This document shows, piece after piece, positions 44,225-53,280 of a DNA stretch of 64,000 bases. Made by a program: the position numbers and the translations under genes. Positions within the stretch are counted from its first letter, which is position 1; the number at the start of each line of letters is the position of its first letter. Origin of the DNA: Symbiodinium natans. Lineage: Eukaryota > Sar > Dinophyceae > Suessiales > Symbiodiniaceae. The notes under the pieces are model-generated. The model made no database searches and was not told where the DNA came from. It worked only from the letters and a program-made list of their open reading frames with translations. The stretch spans positions 967,906 through 1,031,905 of the forward strand of contig CAJNDS010002812.1 of assembly GCA_905221605.1 (NCBI GenBank), given 5' to 3'.

Positions 44225-44293
44225 ATCTGTATGTATGTTTTTTATGTATATACATGTGTGTATATGTATACGTGTATGTATATGTATGTGTAC
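44225..44293. repeat. TGTA/CATA microsatellite
   Basis: TATGTATG, TGTATATG and similar units occur within the long frame at 44057-44572. Confidence 0.9.
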
Positions 44294-44294
44294 C

Positions 44295-44767
44295 GCAAAC
44301 TGCCCATCGCTCAGAACAATACCCAGGTGTATTTGTACCTGAGCTTCGACACCAGTCACACCTCTCGGGCGTTCTGCGGGATCTTCGCGCCCACCCTCTC
44401 CGAGGTTCTCTGCGGGTGTGTCAATGGCCTTGATATTCCGTGCGCCAATCTTCAGAAGTTCTTACTATCAATATGCCGAGGTTCCTGGGAAATGCTTAGA
44501 CCAGGCTCTTGCCGACACCTGCACAGATTGCTACGATTCAGCGCCCGATTCTACACCCCCCGCCTGAGCTCCTGATCCCCTCAAACTTTGGAGGGAAGCC
44601 TGACCTCCTCAAGCCTGAAACACTGCTGGGGTTTTGAAATTTGCCCAACGGGCTGCTTGGCCCCTTCAGAAGATGCAAGGCGCAGTCAGCAGGCACGTAC
44701 CCTACTTAGTGCATTGTTGGGCTTCATGCTTGAAGTGCAGCTGGACATGCATGTACAGCTGCCGTGA
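44295..44767 (+). CDS. Coding-like frame with one internal TGA
   Basis: After the TGTA repeat the frame reads KLPIAQNNTQVYLYLSFDTS, ...FCGIFAPTLSEVLCGCVNGL..., to RLSS and TGA at 44573-44575. The same frame then stays open for 63 codons (SLTSSSLKHCWGFEICPTGC, ...TLLSALLGFMLEVQLDM...) to TGA at 44765-44767. It may be two exons, a pseudogene or a read-through. No family is recognised. Confidence 0.4.
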
Positions 44768-44979
44768 AGCCCTACGCTGGAGGGAATCTATAGAGTAAAA
44801 CCAGGGTGGAAGATTGATCCAATCGTTCAGGCAAGTTCCCCTTTAAGAAAGGAATACAAACGTTCAATTCAGGCAGGCCCCCCCAACTTGAAACTCAGAA
44901 ACCGCCGTAAACGCATGCACCAAAACCCAAGCCTAAACCCTGGACCCTAAACCCTAAACCCTAAACCCTAAACTCTAAA

Positions 44980-45055
44980 CCCACCACTGAAACGGAGGCC
45001 TGGGTTTGCTTCAGCGGGACAGCGGACGTCAGTTCGAAGCGCCAGGAGTTCTGGC
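44980..45055 (+). CDS. Possible exon, product unknown
   Basis: It follows a CCCTAAA array. The frame TETEAWVCFSGTADVSSKRQ, then EFW, runs to a GTTAAGGTTTAGGG donor at 45056. Confidence 0.4.
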
Positions 45056-45139
45056 GTTAAGGTTTAGGGTTTAGGGAGTTTAGGGTTCAGGGGTTCACCT
45101 CCCACAAGGGGGGGGGGGGGGGGGTGCCCTTATTGTACT

Positions 45140-45253
45140 ATGGTTCCTCGGCTACCAAGATTTGATGAAGGAGAGCTACCTGGAAAAGCCTTCCGGGAGC
45201 AGCGGAGTTGCGGGGACCCGTGGCCCCCACTAGGATCCCCAGGTCCACATTAA
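45140..45253 (+). CDS. Short open frame with ATG, product unknown
   Basis: The ATG follows a G run and opens MVPRLPRFDEGELPGKAFRE. It continues QRSCGDPWPPLGSPGPH to TAA at 45251-45253 (37 codons). Acceptor AGs lie inside (CCAAG at 45160), so it may instead be an internal exon. Confidence 0.35.
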   Translation: MVPRLPRFDEGELPGKAFREQRSCGDPWPPLGSPGPH

Positions 45254-45448
45254 GGAGGGGTTAGGGTTTATGGTTTAGGGTTTAGGGTTTAGGGTTTAGG
45301 GTTTAGGGTTAGGGTGGGCCCTTTCTCAAGGAGAGGAGGGGGGAGGGGGTTCCTTCCCCACATCCATCCAGCTGGCCACCGCAAGCCTTTAAGGAAGAAC
45401 CCTAAACCCTAAACCCTAAACCCCTCCCCCCCCCCAAAAAAAAAAACA

Positions 45449-45486
45449 AATGTGTGTATATATATATATATATATATACATATACA
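45449..45486. repeat. TA microsatellite after a poly-C/poly-A tract
   Basis: A C run, an A run, CAAATGTGTG and TATATA follow one another from 45422. Confidence 0.9.
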
Positions 45487-45734
45487 GAAGATCAATAAAG
45501 CAAAATGTCATGGTAGGGTTGAGGGTTTAGGGATTAGGGCTTGAACCCTCTAGGACGGGTTTCAGAGGTAAGGGCCCGGGATTCAGGGGGTTCAGAGGAT
45601 TTAGCTTTTTGTATGCTGGCTTTCTGGCAAAATTTCTTCTGAAACCCAGATTAGATTCGAACTACCCAAAGAACCCACTCGCCCGTAAGGAATCAACCGG
45701 AATTCGCCGCTTTGACCCCTTCTAGGTTCAAGGT

Positions 45735-45905
45735 ATGTTCCTCAACTACAAAGTAGTGGGCTTCCTAGGCATATCTGCGCAGGCCAGGCCATTTCTCAGT
45801 GCAACCGAATGGCTAGCAGCCATGCTCAGTGGTCGTGTCGGCGCGAGTGGTTTAGTCTGCAGGTTGGTGACAGATTCTGTCGAAGGAGCGTTCCGTGTCC
45901 TTAGG
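45735..45905 (+). CDS. Possible exon, product unknown
   Basis: The frame MFLNYKVVGFLGISAQARPF continues through SATEWLAAMLSGRVGASGLV and LVTDSVEGAFRVL before CCCTAAA repeats. It is hydrophobic at the N-side and rich in Ala/Gly. It is one of the longer + islands. Confidence 0.4.
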
Positions 45906-45938
45906 GCCCTAAACCCCTGAACCCTAAAGCCCAAAACC

Positions 45939-46008
45939 CTAAACCCTAACCACCCCTAAACCCTAAACCCTAAACCCTAAACCCTAAACCCTAAACCCTA
46001 AACCCTAA
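45939..46008 (-). repeat. CCCTAAA array
   Basis: Nine heptamers ending directly at the acceptor of the 46012 exon. Confidence 0.96.
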
Positions 46009-46011
46009 CAG

Positions 46012-46071
46012 GAGCTCGAAGCTGCGGTATCAGACCTCCTCACGGATGCTGCATCCTCAGAGGGCTCCTGA
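46012..46071 (+). CDS. Possible (terminal) exon, acidic
   Basis: CTAACAG acceptor supplied by the end of a CCCTAAA array. It reads ELEAAVSDLLTDAASSEGS and TGA at 46069-46071. The frame continues open (NEVGRRSAAKT) to the next heptamer tract, so the TGA need not be the end. Confidence 0.4.
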   Translation, partial: ELEAAVSDLLTDAASSEGS

Positions 46072-46418
46072 AACGAGGTCGGCAGACGAAGTGCGGCAAA
46101 AACGTTAAGGGCTTTAGGGTTTAGGGTTTAGCGTTTAGGGTTTAGGGTTTAGGGTTTAGGGTTTAGGGTTTAGGGTTTGACTCCTAAGTCCTAAACCGCG
46201 AACCTAAAACTCAAGCCCAAACGAGGCTTGTCCGCCATCAGGAACACTATGAATTATTATATTATATTGTAGTATTCTTATTACATGCTGATTATGGTAT
46301 ACAATGCGTTATTTCAATATTAGTATGATATCCATAGAACACTATATTATCATATTCATTTTATTATCTTATGCTGATAGCGTTATTTCAATATTAATGT
46401 TGTTATATTGCTACTCAG

Positions 46419-46519
46419 GGGTAAGGGTGGCCACCCGGGCCCTGCGAGTGCATTCCGAGGTGAGTCTGGATGGCTCTAGCGAGTTCGTGCGCACAGAGGC
46501 GCGAGCTTGCGATATGTCG
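46419..46519 (+). CDS. Exon, product unknown
   Basis: TTGCTACTCAG follows an AT-rich stretch. The frame reads VRVATRALRVHSEVSLDGSS, then EFVRTEARACDMS, and ends at GTTTAAGTTTAGGG (46520). There is a sharp rise in GC at the exon start and good codon use. No domain is recognised. Confidence 0.5.
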
Positions 46520-47031
46520 GTTTAAGTTTAGGGTGTAGGTTTTCGGGTTTAGGGTTTAGGGTTTAGGGTTTAGGGTTTAGGGTTTAGCAGCTGGAGGTTG
46601 GGGGGGGACTAGGGCGAGGCAAGAGTTGCAGCCTCTTGTGAATATCAAACAGGGCCCTTCACCACCATGCAGCCCCAAGCCCGTTTAAACCTTAAACCCT
46701 AAACCCCGCTCCGACCGCGCGTTAAGCCGCGCCCAGAAGCTTTTCTGCGGAGTGCCAGCGCTGTTTCTATCGCGCCTGCCACGCTTTTGGAGCTTGGCAA
46801 GCGGCTGAGCGGCAACCATTGCGCAACTTAAAAATCTTGGAATTTTAAGTTGCGGGAAGCGGTGGAAGGTAGAGACAAGACAGGAGTTGTCGGCAGGAAG
46901 TGCTGAGCGTCCCACGCAGGGTAGTACGGGATGATAAGTGGCAGTCTGGGATGCATGCAGTGGGGAAGAGCTAGAAGCAGCGTTTTTGGGCACTATAAAT
47001 TCAGCGAATCTTTGAGGGTTCGAGGGATCTA

Positions 47032-47353
47032 GAGTTCCAGCAACTCCCAAGGCCGATCTTCCGTGAGTTGATCATAAGGGTCCACACCCAAACGATCAAC
47101 GTTCCACGCTTGGTATGCCCTGAAGGCTTGGAGAAGATTCAGGAGGCCTGGTCTGTGCAGGGACCATTGCGCGGCCAAAAACGATTTGGAGACTGTCTTA
47201 GCAGCGTCTCGACCAAGACGATTGACACGCCGAAGTTGATTCTTCGCCTGGCTGAACACAGCCTCGGCGGGGTTATCCCCCCCGAGGGCCTGAAACGTAT
47301 GTGGAAGCATGCACATAAAATCCGCCTCATGAAGAAGGGCGGCCGAAGAAATC
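47032..47353 (-). CDS. Transposase-like C-terminal fragment
   Basis: Read on - the frame gives ISSAALLHEADFMCMLPHTF, then GGDNPAEAVFSQAKNQLRRV, NRLGRDAAKTVSKSFLAA and ends PWELLEL and TAG. The NPAE...K...RR spacing resembles the last acidic residue region of DDE-type (IS1595/ISXO2-like) transposases, but this is by eye. The rest of such a protein is absent: upstream in this frame is the 57-base minisatellite. Confidence 0.35.
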
Positions 47354-47359
47354 GTGCAG

Positions 47360-48228
47360 GCACGCATGCTCTGGCCATTCGCACGCACTGGTAACACGGA
47401 CGTTCTCATCGTGCGGGCATGGATGCTCTGGCCACTCGCACGCACTGGTACCACGGACGTTCTCATCGTGCGGGCATGGATGCTCTGGCCACTCGCACGC
47501 ACTGGTACCACGGACGTTCTCATCGTGAGGGCATAGATGCTCTGGCCACTCGCACGCACTGGTACCACGGACGTTCTCATCGTGAGGGCATGGATGCTCT
47601 GGCCATTCGCACGCACTGGTACCACGGACGTTCTCATCGTGCGGGCATGGATGCTCTGGCCACTCGCACGCACTGGTACCACGGACGTTCTCATCCTGCG
47701 GGCATGGATGCTCTGGCCACTCGCACGCAACCACGGACGTTCTCATCGTGCGGGCATGGATGCTCTGGCCACTCGCACGCACTGGTACCACGGACGTTCT
47801 CATCGTGCGGGCATGGATGCTCTGGCCACTCGCACGCACTGGTACCACGGACGTTCTCATCCTGCGGGCATGGATGCTCTGGCCACTCGCACGCACTGGT
47901 ACCACGGGCCATTCGCACGTTCTCATCGTGCGGGCATGGATGCTCTGGCCACTCGCACGCACTGGTACCACGGACGTTCTCATCGTGCGGGCATGGATGC
48001 TCTGGCCACTCGCACGCACTGGTACCACGGACGTTCTCATCGTGCGGGCATGGATGCTCTGGCCACTCGCACGCACTGGTACCACGGACGGTCTCATCGT
48101 GCGGGCATGGATGCTCTGGCCACTCGCACGCACTGGTACCACGGACGTTCTCATCGTGAGGGCATAGATGCTCTGGCCACTCGCACGCACTGGTACCACG
48201 GACGTTCTCATCGTGAGGGCCATTCGCA
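47360..48228. repeat. 57-base minisatellite, about 15 units
   Basis: Units recur at 47366, 47423, 47480, 47537, 47594, 47651, 47708, 47760, 47817, 47874, 47940, 47997, 48054, 48111 and 48168. Spacing is 57 bases except one unit shortened by 5 (47708) and one lengthened by 9 (47874). As 57 is a multiple of three and the unit lacks stops, most frames on both strands stay open (for example RASGQSIHARTMRTSVVPV on -). Confidence 0.98.
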
Positions 48229-48244
48229 TACCCCCCACCCCACA

Positions 48245-48341
48245 AACCAAGTGCTTTGAGCGGCTGTACATGTCCGAACCAAGCGCTTTCAGCGGCTCGA
48301 CATGTCCCAAACCAAGCGTTTTGTGCGGCTTTACGTGTGGT
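48245..48341. repeat. Three 32-base units
   Basis: AACCAAGCGCTTT.AGCGGCT..ACATGTCC occurs three times (about 48245, 48277 and 48310), just beyond the 57-base minisatellite. Confidence 0.85.
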
Positions 48342-48523
48342 CGGAAGGCTAAACCCTGAACCCTGGACTGGTGCCCTCCAGGGTCTTATACTTGAAGCCC
48401 ATGTAAAGAAGTATCCTGCACCCTATGCCCGGAATCATCGCACCAACTCAGGCTTTAGGGTTTGGGGTTTCGGGTTTAGGGTTTAGGGTTTAAGACTTAG
48501 GGTTTAGGGGTATTATGGTACCC

Positions 48524-48616
48524 AAAGCATTGGCGGCTCCTGCAACATCCAGCGATCAATGCTCGGCCGCACATGCACGGACGGGAGCTCTGGCCCACAA
48601 CAGAGTGCACAGCCCC
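48524..48616 (+). CDS. Possible exon, frame uncertain
   Basis: CCCAAAG precedes GC-rich DNA with two open + frames (ALAAPATSSDQCSAAHARTG and IGGSCNIQRSMLGRTCTDGS). A CCCTAAA array follows. Confidence 0.25.
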
Positions 48617-49024
48617 TAAACCCTAAACCTTAAACCTTAAACCTTAAACCCTAAACCTTAAACCCTAAACCCTAAATACCACAATCGAAGCAGCTCCTAC
48701 CCGCAACCTTGCATGTGCTTGTCAAGTCAAGCTCGGCCAAGATCGAAGCTAGCAGACAAAGCATGCAGCACAGCCTCCTGAGGTTTAGGGTTTAGGCTTT
48801 AGGGTTTAAGGTATATGGATTGAAGCCAGCATCTGCTAAAGCCTGAAACAAACAACTCACAACTGCAACCCGTTCAGTGCGAAATTCCCAGATTCGGCCA
48901 GCGTGCACCATACAACACTACAGTCAGCAAGAGCGCGTGACATCCTGAATCCTATGCCTAACAAGATTCACCCTTACAACTTGCACCCCCACAACCCCCA
49001 CAAGCAGCGTTTTGCGCATCCTTG

Positions 49025-49180
49025 GCCACACATGGGAGTCTACGAAAGTTGGGGACCCCTAAATAGACCCCCCAAATAGTAGGCTTCCCTAGAACAAGCA
49101 CCCCGACAAGGTACCCCCAAGCCATAAACCCTAAACCCTAATATCGTAAACCCCCAAATAGTAGGATTCCCTTCTGACCC
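49025..49180 (+). repeat. Family D element, partly duplicated
   Basis: CTACGAAAGTTGGGGACCCC, CCCAAATAGTAGGCTTCCCT and GACAAGGTACCCCC are family D. CGTAAACCCCCAAATAGTAGGATTCCC follows about 50 bases later as a second part copy. Confidence 0.6.
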
Positions 49181-49267
49181 CCGAGTGCCCGAAACTGTGA
49201 AGCCTGTGACCCCACATCTCCGAAGCAGCTAGCCCCAAGCTCGGCCTTGCACGTCGAGGATTGAGGT

Positions 49268-49375
49268 AGGGTTTAGGGTTGAGGGTTTAGGGTTTAGGGT
49301 TTAGGGTTGAGGGTTGAGGGTTGAGGGTTGAGGGTTTAGGGTTTTGGGTTTTGGGTTTAGGGTTTGGAGTTTAAT
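49268..49375 (+). repeat. TTTAGGG/TTGAGGG array
   Basis: A mixed array in which GGTTGAGG units form a homogeneous inner block. Confidence 0.95.
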
Positions 49376-49485
49376 TGGGGTTTCAGGTGCTTGCACCCCG
49401 TCCCCGCTTGCTTGATGGGGCAGGGGGGGGGGGTGGGGTTGAGGGTTTTTCGGTGTCGAGGGATGTCTATCCCCAAGCCCTACAC

Positions 49486-49587
49486 CTTGGAATGTTCCCC
49501 CTTCTACTAACAGCTCCTTAATACGGACCATAGCTACTATAATCCCTACGAATTAAGGACTGTTAGTAGAAGCGCGAACATCCCAAC
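49486..49587. mobile_element. Family C inverted-repeat element
   Basis: CTTGGAATGTTCCCCCTTCT, ACTAACAGCTCCTTAAT at the left. ATTAAGGACTGTTAGTAGAA, GCGCGAACATCCCAA at the right. Size about 102 bases. Confidence 0.75.
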
Positions 49588-50052
49588 CTTTCTGCTGCGA
49601 GCGGCTGAGCTTTTTTGCAAGAAGGTGCTGCGCGGCCAGACGCAGCACAGTACTGTTAGACGCGGTGGAATGGGGATGCTCTCTACAAAGTCAAGTTTGC
49701 AACCCTAAACCATAAACACTCTTCAGCACACTTTGACTGTTTGGGGATGCGCGGCATCCTCTGTTAAGTCACACCGTCCGAGTGCGGTAAGAACATTTCG
49801 TGCAGCGTGCCTTTAAGATAAATTGCCGGGCCTCGCTGTCCTTTCTGATTCAACTCATCTAACCTCCTCCGTTTGAAAACACATAAAGCCCGTGGAGATT
49901 TTAAAGAGAGCAAAAACCAGTTTTGACTGTTCCGACTGTTCCGTGGGGGGGGTGGGTGGGCGGGGGGGGGGGGTAAAGGCGACCAGCAAAACACTAAGGA
50001 AGCAAACAAACATCTTTGCCCGGAGTTGGGCCTTCAACCCTAAACCCTAACC

Positions 50053-50600
50053 CCCTATATGCGCCAGCATAGGCGCACCCCCCCCCCCCTCCCCCCCCAT
50101 GGTATCCCCCCCCCCTGTGGTTTCATGGTGGGTTTTGGGTTCCCTCCCCCCCCCCTGTGGTTCATGGTCTGTGGTTCATGGGTTAGGGTTTAGGGGTTTA
50201 GGGTTAGGCTTTAGGGTTCAGGATTTTCACTCTGGTCCATTGGTTCACTGTGGGTTTAGAGTTTGATTTGGGTTCAAGGTTCGGGGTAATGATAGGTTTA
50301 CGGTTTCCCCTCTCCCCCCTGTGGTTCGTGCTGGGTTTACGGTTGAGGGTTCAGAGTTAAAGCAGCAAAGGTTTCGGGTTTACCCTTCTCCCTCCCGTCG
50401 TTCATTGGTGGGTTTAAGTTTTAGGGCTAGGGTTCAGGGTTTGGGGTTTAGGCTGAGGCTTCTCTGTCCCCCCCCCCCCCCCGTGGTCCGTGGTGTTTTT
50501 AGGGTTAACAGGCAGGGTTTGGTGGGGGGTTGCCGGGGGGGGGGTGGGGGGATACCATTGGGGGGGGGGGGGTCGATTACGCGGAACGCGGGCGCATATG
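50053..50600. mobile_element. C-rich element of about 545 bases with inverted ends
   Basis: The left end has TATATGCGCC, then C runs and ATGGTATCCCCCCCCCC. The right end mirrors it: GGGGGGGATACCATTGGGGG, then GGGCGCATATG. The interior carries about five degenerate units CCCCCCCCTGTGGTTCATGG with GGGTTT. No coding frame is convincing. Confidence 0.6.
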
Positions 50601-50684
50601 AACCGTAAACCCTAAACCCTACATAAATACCTCCACCCCCAAACCCCCGAAGAGGCCTCCTGACACCGCCACAGTTTGCTCCAG

Positions 50685-50771
50685 GTTTCCTTCATCAACG
50701 GAAAGAGCCTCAACGGCATGATCCTTTGGGCAGAACAGCGTTTGAAGGAGCAAGCCTTTGTTGATGGACTT
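50685..50771 (+). CDS. Exon, product unknown
   Basis: GCTCCAG then VSFINGKSLNGMILWAEQRL, then KEQAFVDGL. It has strong coding character, with Lys/Glu and hydrophobic residues alternating as in a helix. A heptamer-like tract follows. No domain is recognised. Confidence 0.5.
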
Positions 50772-50885
50772 AGGGCCTAGGGCTTAGGGCTTACGGCTTG
50801 GCTTAGGGCTAGGGTTCAGGGCTTAGGGTTTAGGGTTGAGGTTTAAGGGTTTAGGGTTTGGGGTTTCTTTTTTTGCTTCTCCCAG

Positions 50886-50955
50886 ACAAGGAATTCGATT
50901 CAGGCGACGCCAGGATTGCAACTACTTTCTGTGCAAACTGTCCGAAATCCGAAAC
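50886..50955 (+). CDS. Possible exon, product unknown
   Basis: TTTGCTTCTCCCAG acceptor with a pyrimidine tract, then DKEFDSGDARIATTFCANCP, then KSE. CxxC is present. The GT at 50931 is an alternative donor. Confidence 0.4.
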
Positions 50956-50999
50956 CCTCAACCCTGAACCCTGAACCCCGAACCCGATCAGGGCATCAG

Positions 51000-51047
51000 T
51001 TGAAGTTGGAGGCCTTGGGAGGTCGCACCTTGGAGTCGCCATCGTAG
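51000..51047 (+). CDS. Possible short exon
   Basis: GCATCAG then LKLEALGGRTLESPS and TAG at about 51047. It is short and follows a degenerate CCCTGAA tract. Confidence 0.25.
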   Translation: MKLEALGGRTLESPS

Positions 51048-51134
51048 GATCCTGAGGGCTCTCCCAGAGATTGAAAGAGCGCGCCCCCCAAAACAAGCAG
51101 GTCATGCCTTAAGGTCGAGGGTTTAGGGTTTTGC

Positions 51135-51243
51135 ATTGGGACGTTCCCCCTTTTACCAACAGTCCTTACTAGGGATTATAAGGGGGGAGGGGGGGCTACT
51201 GTAATCCCTACTAAGGAATCTTAGTATACGGGGGAACATGCCA
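51135..51243. mobile_element. Family C inverted-repeat element
   Basis: TTGGGACGTTCCCCCTTTTA with AACAGTCCTTACTAGGGATT at the left. TAATCCCTACTAAGGAATCT with GGGGGAACATGCC at the right. A G-rich centre. Confidence 0.75.
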
Positions 51244-51269
51244 AGTTTTGGGTTTAGTTTAGGGTTTAG

Positions 51270-51406
51270 GCTCCCAAACCCTAAACCCTAAACCCTAAAC
51301 CCTAAACCCTAAACCCTAAACCCTAAACCCTAAACCCTAAACCCTAAACCCTAAACCCTAAACCCTAAACCCTAAACCCTAAACCCTAAAACCCTAAACC
51401 CTAAAC
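51270..51406 (-). repeat. CCCTAAA array
   Basis: About 19 heptamers, then a C run of 17 bases. Confidence 0.97.
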
Positions 51407-51438
51407 CCCCCCCCCCCCCCCCCGCATCTGCACACCAG

Positions 51439-51474
51439 GAGATTCGCAAGCTCGATGGAGGCACAGTGTTTGTT
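51439..51474 (+). CDS. Exon, product unknown
   Basis: CACCAG then EIRKLDGGTVFV, then the donor GTAAGACAG at 51475. If that donor is skipped, the frame continues VRQEPKRLPTGSVPLR. Confidence 0.4.
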
Positions 51475-51553
51475 GTAAGACAGGAGCCTAAGCGATTGCC
51501 GACAGGTTCCGTTCCACTTAGGGGTTTAGGGTTTAGGGTTTAGGGTAGTATAG

Positions 51554-51640
51554 ACTTTGGGATGTTCCCCCTGAAACTAACAGTCCTTAATGGGGATTAT
51601 AGTACCCCCTATTCTAATCCCCATTCAGGAGTCTTGTGGC
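51554..51640. mobile_element. Family C inverted-repeat element
   Basis: TTTGGGATGTTCCCCCTGAA, ACTAACAGTCCTTAATGGGG at the left. CTAATCCCCATTCAGGAGTC at the right. Confidence 0.7.
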
Positions 51641-51910
51641 AGAGTATGTACCGGGCCTCTGGAACTGGGTTTGGGCTACAGGGTTTTGAGGCTCTTGAGG
51701 CTTTTGAGGCTCAGGGCGTAGCGTTTGGGGGAAGCTGAAGGCCTCGAGCGTCAGAGGAGGCTGAAGCTGCCGGGTTTTTTGGAGGGCTTCGTTGTTCCTT
51801 AGCCTTTAATGCCCTACGGGGCTGTTGCTTTTGCAAGAGCCCTGCATCCTGTCCCCGACCCAATGCCCAGACCGCCAGGATAAAGTCGCCAGGGTTTGCT
51901 GCCCGTCCAG

Positions 51911-51979
51911 GCTGTATCTGCGTGGTTTCGTCACCGCTCAGTGTCGCTGAGCTGCGAGGGTACGGGTCCCCGGGAGCAG
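51911..51979 (+). CDS. Exon, product unknown
   Basis: CGTCCAG then exactly 23 codons (AVSAWFRHRSVSLSCEGTGP, REQ), then GTTTAGGGG at 51980. The donor lies within a single heptamer. Confidence 0.45.
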
Positions 51980-52001
51980 GTTTAGGGGTTCTTTCTTTGA
52001 G

Positions 52002-52225
52002 GTTTGGGACCTTGTGCTGAGCTTCTGCAAGTCATGCTGCACATTTGGCTCCGTTACTGCTTGCTTTACGCACGTCGCACGGTCAGACGAACTGTCTCTT
52101 TTGTATGGCCGTGTACACCAGAAGGGGCTATTAGGGCTTGGGATCCCCGCGATCAACCTTATACAGAGTTGTTGAGGGACATCCAGCTAAATGAGGACAG
52201 CTCTTCTCCATCTCTTGAAACCTAG
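52002..52225 (+). CDS. Coding-like stretch open in two frames
   Basis: After CTTTCTTTGAG one frame reads VWDLVLSFCKSCCTFGSVTA, ...HQKGLLGLGIPAINLIQSC, then TGA. It is in phase with the exon ending at 51979, but across an intron of only 22 bases. A second frame (PEGAIRAWDPRDQPYTELLR, then DIQLNEDSSSPSLET, then TAG) also looks coding. I cannot decide. Confidence 0.35.
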
Positions 52226-52345
52226 CTTTGCTCAGACTGAGAAATTCGGGCCAGGAGCAAAACCAACCTGACCCTAGTAAACACTCAGCCCTAAAGACCT
52301 CAAAGCCCTGTCAAGCCTGTAAATCCTAGACACTAGATCCTACAG

Positions 52346-52462
52346 GAATCAAGACTTTCCCGTCGTCCGGTGTGATATGAACAGCTCCCACGACCGCAAT
52401 GCGAGGCTGGCACCCAGTTGCTACGTGGATCAGAGGGCTCTGAGGCCGCTCGGGCGTGAGCA
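52346..52462 (+). CDS. Exon, product unknown
   Basis: CTACAG then QDFPVVRCDMNSSHDRNARL, then APSCYVDQRALRPLGREQ, then GTGTTTAGGG. It has 38 codons with good codon bias and a typical heptamer donor. Confidence 0.5.
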
Positions 52463-52569
52463 GTGTTTAGGGCTTTAGGACCTTAGGAGCTGCGCTTTTG
52501 GGTGTAGGGTTTAGGGGCTAGGTAGGTTTAGGGTAGCAGCGTTTAGGGCGTTTTGGTTTTGAGGCGTGA

Positions 52570-52800
52570 GAGGGGAACCCGTGTTTTTTTTTTGTGGGTG
52601 CTTTTTTGCTGTGGGTGCTTTTTTCGGGGGCCGCGCCGGTGAGTGAGTGACCTGGCGCGTGTCGCCCCCGCACCCGCAGCAAAAAAAAAAACGCCCCGCA
52701 CCCACAGCAAAAAAAAAACGCGCCCCCGCACACCGCAGCAAAAAAAAAAACGCGCCCGCCCCCCCCCCCCCCTCCTCCCCATCCCCCAGGTCATTTGTTT
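52570..52800. repeat. C-rich/poly-A repeat units
   Basis: CGCCCCCGCACCCGCAGC followed by about 10 A occurs three times from 52663, after an inverted GTGGGTGCTTTTTT pair. The same unit recurs at 54196-54311 on the other side of the AT-rich island. Confidence 0.85.
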
Positions 52801-52860
52801 TGCAATTTCCTCCCCAACCTCGACCCCCGCCCCCCCGCCCCCTACACCCCCCCTTTTTCA

Positions 52861-53270
52861 TGAAGCATTGTGTTTGCAAACGGTGGAGGGAGGGCTGCGC
52901 CCCGCCCAACCCCCCCTTCTTTAGAACCGTGCCAGCTCGCTTCTCAGCAAGTGAATCCTGTCCAAGCCTATCATGCGAGCATTGGATTTGCAAATGGGGG
53001 GGGGGGGGGGCTGCCCCCCCCCCCCCCCCCCCCCCCGACCCCCCCGCTTCTGAAAGCCATGCCAGCTTGCTTCAAGACAAATGAATCCTTTCCGAACCCA
53101 TCATGAGAGCATTCCCCCCCCGCTTGAAATGGGGCCGGGGGGGGGAGGTGGGGGGCTGCGCTTTTGTAAACCGGGCAAACATGCTTCAATCACACGAATC
53201 CCTTCCAAACCCATGATGGTGCGAGCATTGTGTTTGCAAATGCGGGGTTCTGCGCAGCCCCCAACCCCTT
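52861..53270. repeat. Degenerate tandem units of about 110-120 bases
   Basis: Four units share GCATTGTGTTTGCAAA, a G/C run, GCCAGCTTGCTTCA, AATGAATCCTTTCC and AACCCATCATG (near 52866, 52980, 53110 and 53228). They sit between the C-rich/poly-A repeat and the AT-rich island. Confidence 0.8.
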
Positions 53271-53280
53271 GAAAAAGAGG

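Noticed and set aside
47354-48310. Proteins of 240-327 residues encoded by the 57-base minisatellite
   Set aside because: Most frames on both strands are open, since the unit length is a multiple of three and lacks stops. Openness therefore carries no evidence. Only the non-repetitive minus-strand end was kept as a feature.
52643-53106. Pro/Lys-rich frames of 78-160 codons
   Set aside because: Caused by C runs and A runs in the C-rich/poly-A repeats, with overlapping frames on both strands.
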